Assembly (NCBI RefSeq): GCF_028275115.1
Contig: NZ_JAQCNH010000055.1
Location: 93,563 to 157,562, forward strand
DNA from: Halorientalis sp.
GTDB lineage: Archaea; Halobacteriota; Halobacteria; Halobacteriales; Haloarculaceae
Reading direction: 5' to 3'
Length of the DNA: 64,000 bases
Below, in pieces: positions 16,881 through 24,434 of this stretch. The stretch's first letter is position 1; each line of letters opens with the position of its first letter. The position numbers and the translations under genes are program-made. The notes under the pieces are model-generated. The model worked only from the letters and a program-made list of their open reading frames with translations, ran no database searches and was not told the origin of the DNA.

Positions 16881-17681
16881 TCAGAAACCGCCGAGGAGCG
16901 CGACGAGAAGCCCGACGTAGATGGCGTTGTAAAAGAGTGCCAAACCGGACGCTTTCACCCCGTTCCAGAGCAGTCGTCTCTCGGCGTCGTCCTCCGAGGA
17001 GTCAGAGAGAACGAACGGCTGGTCGTACACTCGCCGCAACAGCTCCGGGACGCGCGTTTCGGGGCGCTTGATAACGTACTGTCGACCGTCTGTGTTGCCG
17101 TCGACCTCGGTGGTGTGGACAGCCTCGCCGGCGACGTAAACCGCTTCGCCGGGGTCGAGACGCCGCACGTACTCCCGGCGGGCCGAATCACGCTCGGAGA
17201 ACGAATCCTCCAGCAGGAGGTCGGCGCCCGCGGGGTCGACGACGACGGCATCGTTCCCACCCTCGACGACGAACGGCACGGTCACCGTGTCGTTCGTCGT
17301 CGCCTCCCAGTATTCCCTGGTTCCGTCCTCGTCTGTTTCACGTCGCTTTTTTTTGACGATGTGTTCGTAGACGAGACTCTCTGTCTCATCGTCGGCTCGC
17401 GGTGGTTCGACGGTTTCTTCGAGCGGACGTGCGGTTCCCGCAACCTCGGTCGGGCCGGGGTCGACCCTGTCAGGGCCGGCCGCCGACGACCCACGGAGTC
17501 GGAGCCACGCCCGGATACGACCGGCACCGGCCAACAGGAGTGCGATTCCGACGAGTCCAAAAAGCGCAAACACGGCGAGGGCTCCGGCTCTCCGTCCAGC
17601 GACCGCGGTCACAGCGATGATGACCGCAATCGGAAAGACGATGACGCCTGCTGCCTTTCCGATTTGTTCGAGCGAACCCAT
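16881..17681 (-). CDS. Membrane protein with GIDE-like domain
   Basis: The 266-residue protein has two N-terminal helices (about 10-28 and 34-52), a soluble domain and one C-terminal helix (LALFYNAIYVGLLVALLGGF). The middle runs GTARPLEETVEPPRADDETE, LVYEHIVKKKRRE, EYWEAT, VPFVVEGG, AVVVDPAGADL, which resembles the GIDE (BAM) domain of mitochondrial MUL1 E3 ligase. No RING finger is present, so ligase activity is not implied. It is probably a membrane protein with an exposed beta-rich domain. The GIDE assignment is by pattern and moderate. Confidence 0.6.
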   Translation of the reverse strand: MGSLEQIGKAAGVIVFPIAVIIAVTAVAGRRAGALAVFALFGLVGIALLLAGAGRIRAWLRLRGSSAAGPDRVDPGPTEVAGTARPLEETVEPPRADDETESLVYEHIVKKKRRETDEDGTREYWEATTNDTVTVPFVVEGGNDAVVVDPAGADLLLEDSFSERDSARREYVRRLDPGEAVYVAGEAVHTTEVDGNTDGRQYVIKRPETRVPELLRRVYDQPFVLSDSSEDDAERRLLWNGVKASGLALFYNAIYVGLLVALLGGF

Positions 17682-17804
17682 ATTGAACCTATATCTGTCG
17701 GCACCAAAATAAAGTCCACGCCCGAACGCTCAGCTTTCATCGAAGTCCACTACCGTGGCCGCCGGCAACGCCGCAGGGCAGTGAAACTGGGGACCCGTCT
17801 TTCG

Positions 17805-18620
17805 TTACAGCGACTGAAAAAGTAGCCGTCTTCGGGGGGTCACGATGGAGCCGGAACTCCGTTCTTCGTAGGTAGTGGTCCGAGAGAACGCGACGAAGCG
17901 TAACTCCCGGTAGTCGTATGCGGTGAGCTGCCGGCCGTGGACACAACCGGTATCGAGTCCGACTGTACGGTCGGTTGCCAGTGGTTCCGAGAGGACCGTG
18001 TGACCGAAGCACACGCGCGGGGACTTCCGGCGCGTCTCGAACCAGTACGGACGGGTGTACCTGCCGTCCGGCGCCAGCGATCGCATGTTCAACAGCTCGT
18101 CGACGGTGTGCTCGGGGAGTGGTTTCCGGTGGTCGATGCCGAACAGGTCCTCGTCGTGCATTATCAGGCCGAACTCTGCGAGGTCGTTCTCGTATCCGAT
18201 GACGTCCGAGAGCTCCTTCAGCTCCGCTCGGGGGGCCTTCATCGGACCGGTCCAGATACTCCGAAGGAACCGCGAGTGGTAGCGATGATACTCGATCCGT
18301 TTGCGCCACTCGTGGAAGCGCTCGAACTCGGGGTCCGCGTAGGCCTCCTGCATCCGGTTTCGCGCCTGCTTGTACGATTTCCGTAACCCGCCGGCGACGA
18401 CCTCGTGGCCCGTCACTTCGACCGTCAGTGCCGCCGTTCGCTCGCGGCTCTCGACCAGGTCGGCGCGAACGTTTCCGAGTCGTCGTTCGAGACGCTGTCT
18501 GTCCGCCATCTCCTCGCGACGCGACACCAGTGTCTCCCGGACGCTGTCGAGTGTATCGCTGGAGAGCGTCCCGCTGTCATCGGCTGCGGGCCGTACGTGT
18601 TCGTCGAACACCTCGACCAC
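17805..18620 (-). CDS. Chimeric CHAD-domain protein with metallophosphatase C-terminus, probably a decayed fusion
   Basis: Most of the 271 residues are a CHAD domain (polyphosphate-binding helical domain): GLRKSYKQARNRMQ, FHEWRKRIEYHRYH, and LSDVIGYENDLAEF with paired basic residues. From about residue 180 the sequence switches to the end of an ApaH/PP2A-like metallophosphoesterase: LLNMRSLAPDGRYTRPYWFE, FGHTVLSEP, VGLDTGCVHGRQLTAYD. The frame also continues upstream of the GTG at 18620 to a stop at 18874-18876, reading ETIHEVRKRCKEARATARLV, the true CHAD N-terminal part, but without an ATG. The gene therefore seems to lack both its own start and a catalytic phosphatase core. Confidence 0.6.
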   Translation of the reverse strand: MVEVFDEHVRPAADDSGTLSSDTLDSVRETLVSRREEMADRQRLERRLGNVRADLVESRERTAALTVEVTGHEVVAGGLRKSYKQARNRMQEAYADPEFERFHEWRKRIEYHRYHSRFLRSIWTGPMKAPRAELKELSDVIGYENDLAEFGLIMHDEDLFGIDHRKPLPEHTVDELLNMRSLAPDGRYTRPYWFETRRKSPRVCFGHTVLSEPLATDRTVGLDTGCVHGRQLTAYDYRELRFVAFSRTTTYEERSSGSIVTPRRRLLFQSL

Positions 18621-18910
18621 CGCGTCTGCGTCCCGGATGCCCGAGACCCGCCGAGCGGTGTCCCGGTAACGAGCGTTCTCATCGTTGTAGGTAGGGACGA
18701 CCGGACGGACGAGACGGGCAGTGGCCCGTGCCTCTTTGCACCGCTTGCGAACCTCGTGGATGGTCTCGTGGGAGTCTATGATCAGGCCGTCAGGACAGTC
18801 AGTAAACGAATCGTGGCCGGCGTTTTGCGCACAGGGGTGGCTCCTGGACTGCGTCTGCTGGTTGGTATGAACTCACGAGCGGGCGCAATAACTCGCGGAC
18901 ACAGTTCAGT

Positions 18911-19234
18911 TCAATACTCGTGAAAGACGCGCTCGCAGTCTGTGCACTTTATTTTGGCCGAGCGGAACCACGGGTTGAGTTTGACGACCGCACCGTGACA
19001 GTCCGGACAGACGCCCATCGAGTTCCCATCGGCGACCCGCGTCGAGAGGTCGAGCAACAGATCGTTCAGTTCGGCGATTTGCTCCTGTTGTTCTTGAACC
19101 GTTTCGCGAAGCTCTTCGACGGAGTCCGTCTCGGTGGCGGCATCGACGTCGAGAACTGCGTCGCTCTCGCTTTCTGTCGTCTCGGCACTTTGCTCCTCGG
19201 TTTCCGACTCGATAGTTTCCTCTTCCTGTCCCAT
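18911..19234 (-). CDS. Coiled-coil protein with C-terminal zinc ribbon, divergent from bop
   Basis: The 107-residue protein has an acidic, Glu/Ser-rich N-terminus, a coiled coil (SVEELRETVQEQQEQIAELN), and a zinc ribbon with CPDCHG and CTDCERVF separated by about 18 residues. It is divergent to the bacteriorhodopsin gene across 265 bases. In Halobacterium a small zinc-finger regulator (Brz) lies next to bop, so a regulatory role is possible. This protein is longer and not clearly Brz. Role inferred from position only. Confidence 0.65.
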   Translation of the reverse strand: MGQEEETIESETEEQSAETTESESDAVLDVDAATETDSVEELRETVQEQQEQIAELNDLLLDLSTRVADGNSMGVCPDCHGAVVKLNPWFRSAKIKCTDCERVFHEY

Positions 19235-19442
19235 ATCACACTATATGAGACTCTGCTGATTCAATCTATTGGTACCGTGAACGCGTTCGAGGCGTTTTGA
19301 CCGTCGCACTGGCTTCGGGAGTGAGTCGACGTTGAACCAGCCTCGCAGGCGACACCACCCCAGCAGGCTCGTCTGCCCAAGCTACTGTCACGACCGCTCG
19401 TGGCACCGAATCCCCCTGGGTACCCCACACTCAACGGTGCAT

Positions 19443-19457
19443 GCCACACTAGTTTGG
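19443..19457 (+). promoter_or_regulatory. bop upstream activator sequence (Bat-type site)
   Basis: GCCACACTAGTTTGG agrees at 11 of 13 specified positions with the Halobacterium bop UAS consensus ACCcnactagTTnGG, as I recall it. It lies 7 bases before the TATA box and about 43-57 bases before the bop ATG, the correct arrangement for activation by a Bat-type regulator. Confidence 0.75.
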
Positions 19458-19464
19458 GTGCCTG

Positions 19465-19472
19465 ATTATATG
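19465..19472 (+). promoter_or_regulatory. bop TATA box
   Basis: ATTATATG stands about 30 bases before the bop ATG at 19500, implying a nearly leaderless mRNA, as known for bop transcripts. Confidence 0.65.
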
Positions 19473-19499
19473 TAATCGGCACATACCGTAGTATGTAAT

Positions 19500-20264
19500 A
19501 TGGTACAATCACTGCTGCAGGTATCGAGCCTCGGCGTCGAGGGAGAGGGCATCTGGCTGGCCCTCGGAACGGTTGGAATGTTGTTGGGTATGGTCTACTT
19601 CATGGCCAAAGGCTGGGACGTTCAGGACCCCGAACAGGAGGAGTTTTTCGTCATCACGATCCTCATCGCAGGTATCGCAGCTGCGTCGTACCTGTCGATG
19701 TTCTTCGGGTTCGGCCTGACAGAAGTCGAACTGGTGAACGGACAGGTGTTGGATATCTACTGGGCCAGGTACGCAGACTGGCTGTTCACAACGCCGTTAC
19801 TGTTGCTTGACATCGGTCTCCTCGCAGGAGCGAGCAACCGTGACATGGCAACGCTGGTCGGCATCGACGCGTTCATGATCGTCACGGGGCTGGCTGCGGC
19901 GCTGATGAAGATTCCCGTCGCACGCTACGCCTTCTGGACCATCAGCACCATCGCGATGCTGTTCGTGCTGTACTACTTGGTCGTCGTGGTCGGTGAGGCG
20001 GCGTCGGATGCCGGCGCGGACACGCAATCGACGTTCAGTACGCTCCGGAACATCATCCTGGTTTCGTGGGCAATCTACCCCGTCGCGTGGCTCGTCGGCA
20101 CCGAAGGGTTCGGCCTCGTCGGTCTGTTCGGCGAAACGCTCATCTTCATGGTGCTCGACCTGTTCGCCAAGATCGGGTTCGGCTTCATTCTGCTTCGGAG
20201 CCGCGCCATCATGGGCGGCGACTCCGCGCCGACGCCATCGGCTGAAGAAGCAACCGCCGACTAA
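19500..20264 (+). CDS. bop: Bacteriorhodopsin (light-driven proton pump)
   Basis: The 254-residue opsin has seven transmembrane helices. Helix C reads WARYADWLFTTPLLLLD, giving Arg90, the proton acceptor Asp93 and donor Asp104 (R82, D85, D96 of the Halobacterium protein). The retinal Lys is Lys224 in LFAKIGFGF. The proton-release glutamates appear as Glu202 and Glu212. This residue set marks an outward proton pump, not a chloride pump or sensory opsin. Overall it resembles cruxrhodopsin/archaerhodopsin. Retinal synthesis genes (brp, blh) are not in the window. Expression should depend on the upstream activator site. Confidence 0.97.
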   Translation: MVQSLLQVSSLGVEGEGIWLALGTVGMLLGMVYFMAKGWDVQDPEQEEFFVITILIAGIAAASYLSMFFGFGLTEVELVNGQVLDIYWARYADWLFTTPLLLLDIGLLAGASNRDMATLVGIDAFMIVTGLAAALMKIPVARYAFWTISTIAMLFVLYYLVVVVGEAASDAGADTQSTFSTLRNIILVSWAIYPVAWLVGTEGFGLVGLFGETLIFMVLDLFAKIGFGFILLRSRAIMGGDSAPTPSAEEATAD

Positions 20265-20280
20265 TCACATAGAACGACGT

Positions 20281-20288
20281 GTTTTTTA
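20281..20288 (+). terminator. T-tract terminator after bop
   Basis: A run of six T (20282-20287) lies 17 bases after the bop stop, fitting archaeal T-rich termination. Read-through into the small gene at 20323 is possible. Confidence 0.5.
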
Positions 20289-20322
20289 TTGCTGTCGCGG
20301 CCCCCCCAGAGAGTGTACTATC

Positions 20323-20550
20323 ATGAGTGAGGCAGGCGATGTCCCGAAGTCACTGAACTACCAATCGCTCGGCGGACTCGTCGTCTCCGCAGCCGTGGCT
20401 GTCTTCGGTCTGTTCGCGCTACCGCTGATTCAGTCGTTCGGGCTGGAGTTCAGACCCGCATTCTGGATCGTACTCGCCATCGAAGGTGTTGGCCTCACCG
20501 GCGTTATCCTGTCAGTGCTCACGCTTCACCGGGAGCGGACACTGGAGTAA
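20323..20550 (+). CDS. Small two-helix membrane protein downstream of bop
   Basis: The 75-residue protein begins MSEAGDVPKSLNYQ and has two transmembrane helices (LGGLVVSAAVAVFGLFALPL and WIVLAIEGVGLTGVILSVLTL). It follows bop on the same strand after a T-tract, so it may be expressed from its own start or by read-through. No family recognised. It is too short for function prediction, but the proximity invites a role in the opsin membrane. Confidence 0.65.
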   Translation: MSEAGDVPKSLNYQSLGGLVVSAAVAVFGLFALPLIQSFGLEFRPAFWIVLAIEGVGLTGVILSVLTLHRERTLE

Positions 20551-20583
20551 TTGTAGCCCCCCTTCGGCGGGGCGTTCTCGACA

Positions 20584-22680
20584 CTACTCGGACCGATCCA
20601 GCGACTCGTGGCGGCGGCGAGCCGCCGGTGTGAGTGACGGTTCGACCTGCTTGAGAGCCCGTCCGAAGTGGTCCGGGGTAACCTGAATCTCGGCACGGTC
20701 CACCGAGCCTCTCGGCGACGCCTCCACCGCTTCTTCCACTGCCAACAGTCCCGCCTCCCGGACGACTGCAGCGATGTCGCTCCCGGTGTAGCCGTCGGTC
20801 CGCTCGGCTAGCTCTCGCCTGTGGGCGTCGTCGAGCGCGTGTGAGGCGGTGTGGACACGGAATATCTCCTCTCGGGCTTGTCGGTCTGGCATTCCGATAC
20901 TGACAGTTCGGTCGAACCGCCCCGGTCGAAGCAAGGCGTCATCGAGCAGGTCGGGACGATTGGTAGCCCCGATCACAATAACCCCGTCCTTTCCTTTGAC
21001 GCCGTCGAGTTCGGTAAGTAGCTGCGAAACGACGCGTTCGGCCGCCTGCGACGTCTCGTCTGACGACCGCGTCGTCCCGATGGCGTCTATTTCGTCGAAG
21101 AACATGACAGTCGGCGCGTTCGCACGCGCTCGGTCGAACAGCTGCCGAACAGCACGTTCGCTTTCACCGACGTACCGGTCCATAATCTCCGGCCCGTCGA
21201 CCGGAATGAAGTTGGCGTCACTCGTCGAGGCGACGGCACGGGCGAGCAGCGTCTTTCCGGTTCCTGGCGGCCCGTACAGTAACAGCCCGGTCGGAGCGTC
21301 GATATCGACCGCCTCGAATAGCTCCGGCCTGGTGAGTGGCCACTCGACAGTCCGGCGGAGCGCCCGTTTGGCCTCGCCTAACCCACCGATATCGTCGAAG
21401 GACACGTCTGGAATCTGGTGTGACACGCCGCCCATTCCAGCCGGTTCAGTGGACTCCAGAGCCGCGTGCAGATCTGCCCGCGTCACCGTGACGGGCCCGG
21501 AGCCGTTCATGCCCGTCGCGGCATGCTCCACTGCAGTCAGCCACAGTGTAACGAGGTCCGCCGCGACGTAGCCAAACGCGCGTTGCCCGAGCGTCGAGAA
21601 GTCGACCGTGTCGTCCACATCAGTTCCCACCGCGAGGGTCGTGAGTATCTCAGCCCTGTCGGCTTGGGTGGGCTCCGGAACGGAGATACTCTTGGAGAGA
21701 CGGTCACCACCGGTCAGGTCGACCGGTAGCGTGGACTCGTCTGTGACTTCGGCGACGATTGTCACGCTGGTTGCCGAGCGGAGCTGATCGACCCAGTCAC
21801 GCAGGGCTGCGGCGATCGCCTCGTCGGTTTCCGAGATAACGGTGTCCAGTTTGTCGAGGTGGACGATGCCCTGCCCACTTTCCTGTGCAGTGGTGCCCGC
21901 CGAGCGGAGCGCGTCGGCGACACTGTCGACGCCGCCGTCGATGAGCTTCTGTGGCCCGACCCGCGAGATGCTCGTATTCGTCTGCCAGGCCGCGTGACGG
22001 AGCAGATGTGTCTTCCCGACGCCGTGTGTTCCGGAGAGAACGATCCCTGCGCGACGGTCAGGCACGTCCCCACTCTTCGATTGGTAGCTCACCAGGGCCT
22101 CCATGGTCGTGCGGAGCGAATCGATGGTCGACGTGTATCCGCCGACCGCCGTCGAGGGGAGTGGGGTTTCCGTATCGGCGCCCTGCAGCGGAGCCGGCCC
22201 GTCCTCGATGACGACATCTGTGCTCTCGCGCATAACCACCGGCCCGGACGGGTTCGTCGAGACGATTCGGAGAGGGACGTCGAGTGCCCCATCGAACAGT
22301 GAGATTGATACTGTGTTGCCGATAGATATCGGACGACCGAGCAGTGAGTCCCGAACCAACTGCTCGCCACTACGGATAGCCAGTCGCGGCACCGGGGCGA
22401 CCGTCACCGCGGTGGCTGTCGCTGTGTCGGCGGCAGTGACCGCCACCGACTCGCCACCGGACAGGCCAAGCTGGTTTGCCGTGTCGGGCGAGACCACTAT
22501 TTGCCCCGTCTGGACGGACTCGTCTCCCCGTACGACTGCGACGGTGCCGTCGTTGACGCCACGATTGAGCGCGATAGTGTCACCGTCGCTGACCGCGAGT
22601 TTGGACTGCACCGCCGTGGGAATACGTGCTGCTGTGACGGTGTCGCTGATGCTGACTGATAGCGTGACCGACTGCGTCAT
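20584..22680 (-). CDS. CDC48-type AAA+ ATPase with a divergent first AAA domain
   Basis: The 698-residue protein starts at the ATG at 22680 (MTQSVTLSV). The N-terminal part looks like a double-psi-barrel/CDC48-N fold. The first AAA module keeps a Walker A-like GTHGVGKT but its Walker B is HLDKLD, so it is probably weak or dead. The second module is canonical: GPPGTGKT, FFDEIDAIG, ATNRPDLLDDALLRPGRFD. It is shorter than standard archaeal CDC48 (about 740-750). A divergent paralogue rather than the housekeeping unfoldase seems likely. Its ATG overlaps the TGA of a tiny membrane protein as ATGA. Confidence 0.85.
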   Translation of the reverse strand: MTQSVTLSVSISDTVTAARIPTAVQSKLAVSDGDTIALNRGVNDGTVAVVRGDESVQTGQIVVSPDTANQLGLSGGESVAVTAADTATATAVTVAPVPRLAIRSGEQLVRDSLLGRPISIGNTVSISLFDGALDVPLRIVSTNPSGPVVMRESTDVVIEDGPAPLQGADTETPLPSTAVGGYTSTIDSLRTTMEALVSYQSKSGDVPDRRAGIVLSGTHGVGKTHLLRHAAWQTNTSISRVGPQKLIDGGVDSVADALRSAGTTAQESGQGIVHLDKLDTVISETDEAIAAALRDWVDQLRSATSVTIVAEVTDESTLPVDLTGGDRLSKSISVPEPTQADRAEILTTLAVGTDVDDTVDFSTLGQRAFGYVAADLVTLWLTAVEHAATGMNGSGPVTVTRADLHAALESTEPAGMGGVSHQIPDVSFDDIGGLGEAKRALRRTVEWPLTRPELFEAVDIDAPTGLLLYGPPGTGKTLLARAVASTSDANFIPVDGPEIMDRYVGESERAVRQLFDRARANAPTVMFFDEIDAIGTTRSSDETSQAAERVVSQLLTELDGVKGKDGVIVIGATNRPDLLDDALLRPGRFDRTVSIGMPDRQAREEIFRVHTASHALDDAHRRELAERTDGYTGSDIAAVVREAGLLAVEEAVEASPRGSVDRAEIQVTPDHFGRALKQVEPSLTPAARRRHESLDRSE

Positions 22681-22880
22681 GACTTGTTGGCAAGCGCGTC
22701 CGGCAACGCACGACCGTAGAGCAGGTATCGGCACACGAGGAACGCACCGACGGCCAACGGAGCGGCAAGAATGCTCACGAAGATGACTACACCGAGGGTA
22801 TAGCCGATAATATTGGCCAGTATCACGACGGTGACCGCGACCGCCATCGGGGCTCGATCTTCTGGATTGAATCCACTCAT
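22677..22880 (-). CDS. Small membrane protein coupled to the CDC48-type ATPase
   Basis: The 67-residue protein has two transmembrane helices (MAVAVTVVILANIIGYTLGV and FVSILAAPLAVGAFLVCRYL) and a charged N-terminus. Its stop overlaps the ATPase start (ATGA), so the two are translationally coupled. It may anchor or recruit the ATPase to the membrane; this is inference from coupling. No family recognised. Confidence 0.65.
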   Translation of the reverse strand: MSGFNPEDRAPMAVAVTVVILANIIGYTLGVVIFVSILAAPLAVGAFLVCRYLLYGRALPDALANKS

Positions 22881-22941
22881 AGAATTTCTGCCGTATTCCG
22901 GTCTCTAGACCTCTATCGTCTTAGCCATTCCTCTGTTTGCT

Positions 22942-23118
22942 CTACCGTCTCGCCGCGGCTCGACCCGCATACTGTCCAAGAAACCCGATCATAACGGCGA
23001 TGCCCGAGAGTATGACGAACTGTATTGGATTACCGTTTACGCCAGCAAACACACCGAACAGCACAAAAATTGCACCGATAAACAGGTGCGCTCCAAATAT
23101 GATTCTCGCTGTGTCCAT
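22942..23118 (-). CDS. Tiny membrane protein, first gene of the CDC48 micro-operon
   Basis: A 58-residue frame starting MDTARIIFGAHLFIGAIFVL has two hydrophobic helices (about 10-25 and 32-48) and ends GRAAARR. It lies 61 bases before the next gene of the operon and has a TATA-like GATTATAG about 30 bases before its ATG. The amino-acid composition is that of a real short membrane protein, not a shadow frame. Function unknown. Confidence 0.6.
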   Translation of the reverse strand: MDTARIIFGAHLFIGAIFVLFGVFAGVNGNPIQFVILSGIAVMIGFLGQYAGRAAARR

Positions 23119-23144
23119 TAGTATGTGTAGTATGCACGTCAGAC

Positions 23145-23152
23145 ACTATAAT
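23145..23152 (-). promoter_or_regulatory. TATA box for the micro-membrane-protein/CDC48 operon
   Basis: On the minus strand GATTATAG lies about 30 bases before the ATG at 23118, in a local AT-rich patch. Confidence 0.5.
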
Positions 23153-23159
23153 CACTCCC

Positions 23160-23655
23160 ATACCGAACGCCGGTGAGTGAGGGCTACTGACCTGGATTGC
23201 TCACCCGGCTGAACCACTGCACAGCGGCATCACAGTTATGCTCCTCGAGTATACATCTTCATCGGCCACGGTTCGGCGCAGTTACGCCCCGGCGGCCAGG
23301 TGGCCGTTGCTGGAGTCGACGCACCGTGACAGACGAGCCGACAGTCCCGGGTGGTGGACCCACAAGCTACGCTGGACCGGAGCTCACGTTCCGTCGGCCC
23401 GGACGGTGTACTGCTGTTGCTCTACGCGCACTCGCCGGCACGGGGTTTCACCTCTCGTCGCGGTGTGGCACATCCTCTGTCTGCGTGCTCACCGACTGGG
23501 TGTAGTTCGTTTCGACCGGACGCTCTGTCGGTCGTTCGCGTTCTGAGGGACTGGACGTTGGCTTCCGGTGGACAGTCGAAACGGTAGCGGATTCGACGGA
23601 CGACAGACGACGGACACACCGTCGTCTGGTCGTTGTGGAGTGTCCGAAGCGAAGG
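23160..23655. other. Intergenic stretch, no gene recognised
   Basis: About 500 bases between the micro-operon and tRNA-Ile. Open frames of about 100 codons exist on both strands, but their arginine/cysteine-rich composition is unlike haloarchaeal proteins. No promoter-start pair is convincing. Confidence 0.5.
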
Positions 23656-23729
23656 TGGGCCAAACCGGATTTGAACCGGTGACCTCCCGGTTATCAGCCG
23701 AGCGCTCAACCTGACTGAGCTATTGGCCC
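23656..23729 (-). tRNA. tRNA-Ile (GAT)
   Basis: A 74-base cloverleaf on the minus strand: acceptor arms GGGCCAA and TTGGCCC, D-arm GCTC...GAGC, anticodon stem CTCGG/CCGGG around loop CTGATAA (anticodon GAT), and a T-arm ACCGG-TTCAAAT-CCGGT. The discriminator base is A. No intron is visible. Confidence 0.93.
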
Positions 23730-23809
23730 AGGTGAGCGCGAATGTACGTTCCGTCCTGCCTCTGTTAAGCGTTTCTCTTCACCGGGAGAGTAGCGGGGGG
23801 TCACGCCCG

Positions 23810-24322
23810 TTAGTTCGAGTCGTCGTCCACGTCGTAGGACTCGCTATCCACCTCGTAGGTGTCCCGGGAGCCTTGGCCGGGTTGGCTCTGGCCCTGTCCC
23901 TCTCCGCCTGGGAAGCCGCCGACGTACACGTTACCAGTGGCGAAACCCCTGGTCTTGGCGTCGACGTATGGCGTGACCACCCATCGTTTTGTCGCCAGAC
24001 GCACGGGGTACCGGGTGAACGGCACGACCAGCACTAACCCCACAAGGTCGGTGACGACCCCAGGCGTCAGCAGCATTGCACCCGAGATCAGCAGCAACCC
24101 GCCGTCGATGAGTTCGTCGGTCGGCGGTTCGCCCTGTGCGAGTTTTCCCTGTATCCTCTGGAGGGTGTGACGACCCTCGGCGCGGACCAAGAGCATCCCG
24201 ATCAGCGCGGTGAGAACGACCAGCGCTACGGTGTAGAGGGGGCCGATCCAGCCCGCGATCGCTACCAGCAACACGATGTCCAGTAGCGGGATGAGCAGGA
24301 GGAGCCCGATGATACGGAGCAT
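23810..24322 (-). CDS. FxsA family membrane protein
   Basis: The 170-residue protein begins MLRIIGLLLLIPLLDIVLL and keeps the FxsA pattern of four short hydrophobic segments, with the glycine-rich GGLLLISGAMLLTPGVVTDLVG core and a cytoplasmic Gly/Gln/Asp tail. FxsA (bacterial) affects phage exclusion when overproduced; its archaeal role is unknown. The start at 24322 matches the family N-terminus. Confidence 0.85.
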   Translation of the reverse strand: MLRIIGLLLLIPLLDIVLLVAIAGWIGPLYTVALVVLTALIGMLLVRAEGRHTLQRIQGKLAQGEPPTDELIDGGLLLISGAMLLTPGVVTDLVGLVLVVPFTRYPVRLATKRWVVTPYVDAKTRGFATGNVYVGGFPGGEGQGQSQPGQGSRDTYEVDSESYDVDDDSN

Positions 24323-24434
24323 GTCGGTCAGTAGCGGACCGGCACTCAAAATAGAACCGCTTCCGGCCGGATTTCCGGTTTCGGACCTGGACCCGGGGCG
24401 CAGGATACTTGTTCGGGGACCGCTACCGGGTGAT

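Noticed and set aside
23197..23546. Plus-strand frames of about 100 codons between the micro-operon and tRNA-Ile
   Set aside because: Composition is rich in Arg, Cys and Ser, unlike acidic haloarchaeal proteins, and no start signal precedes them.
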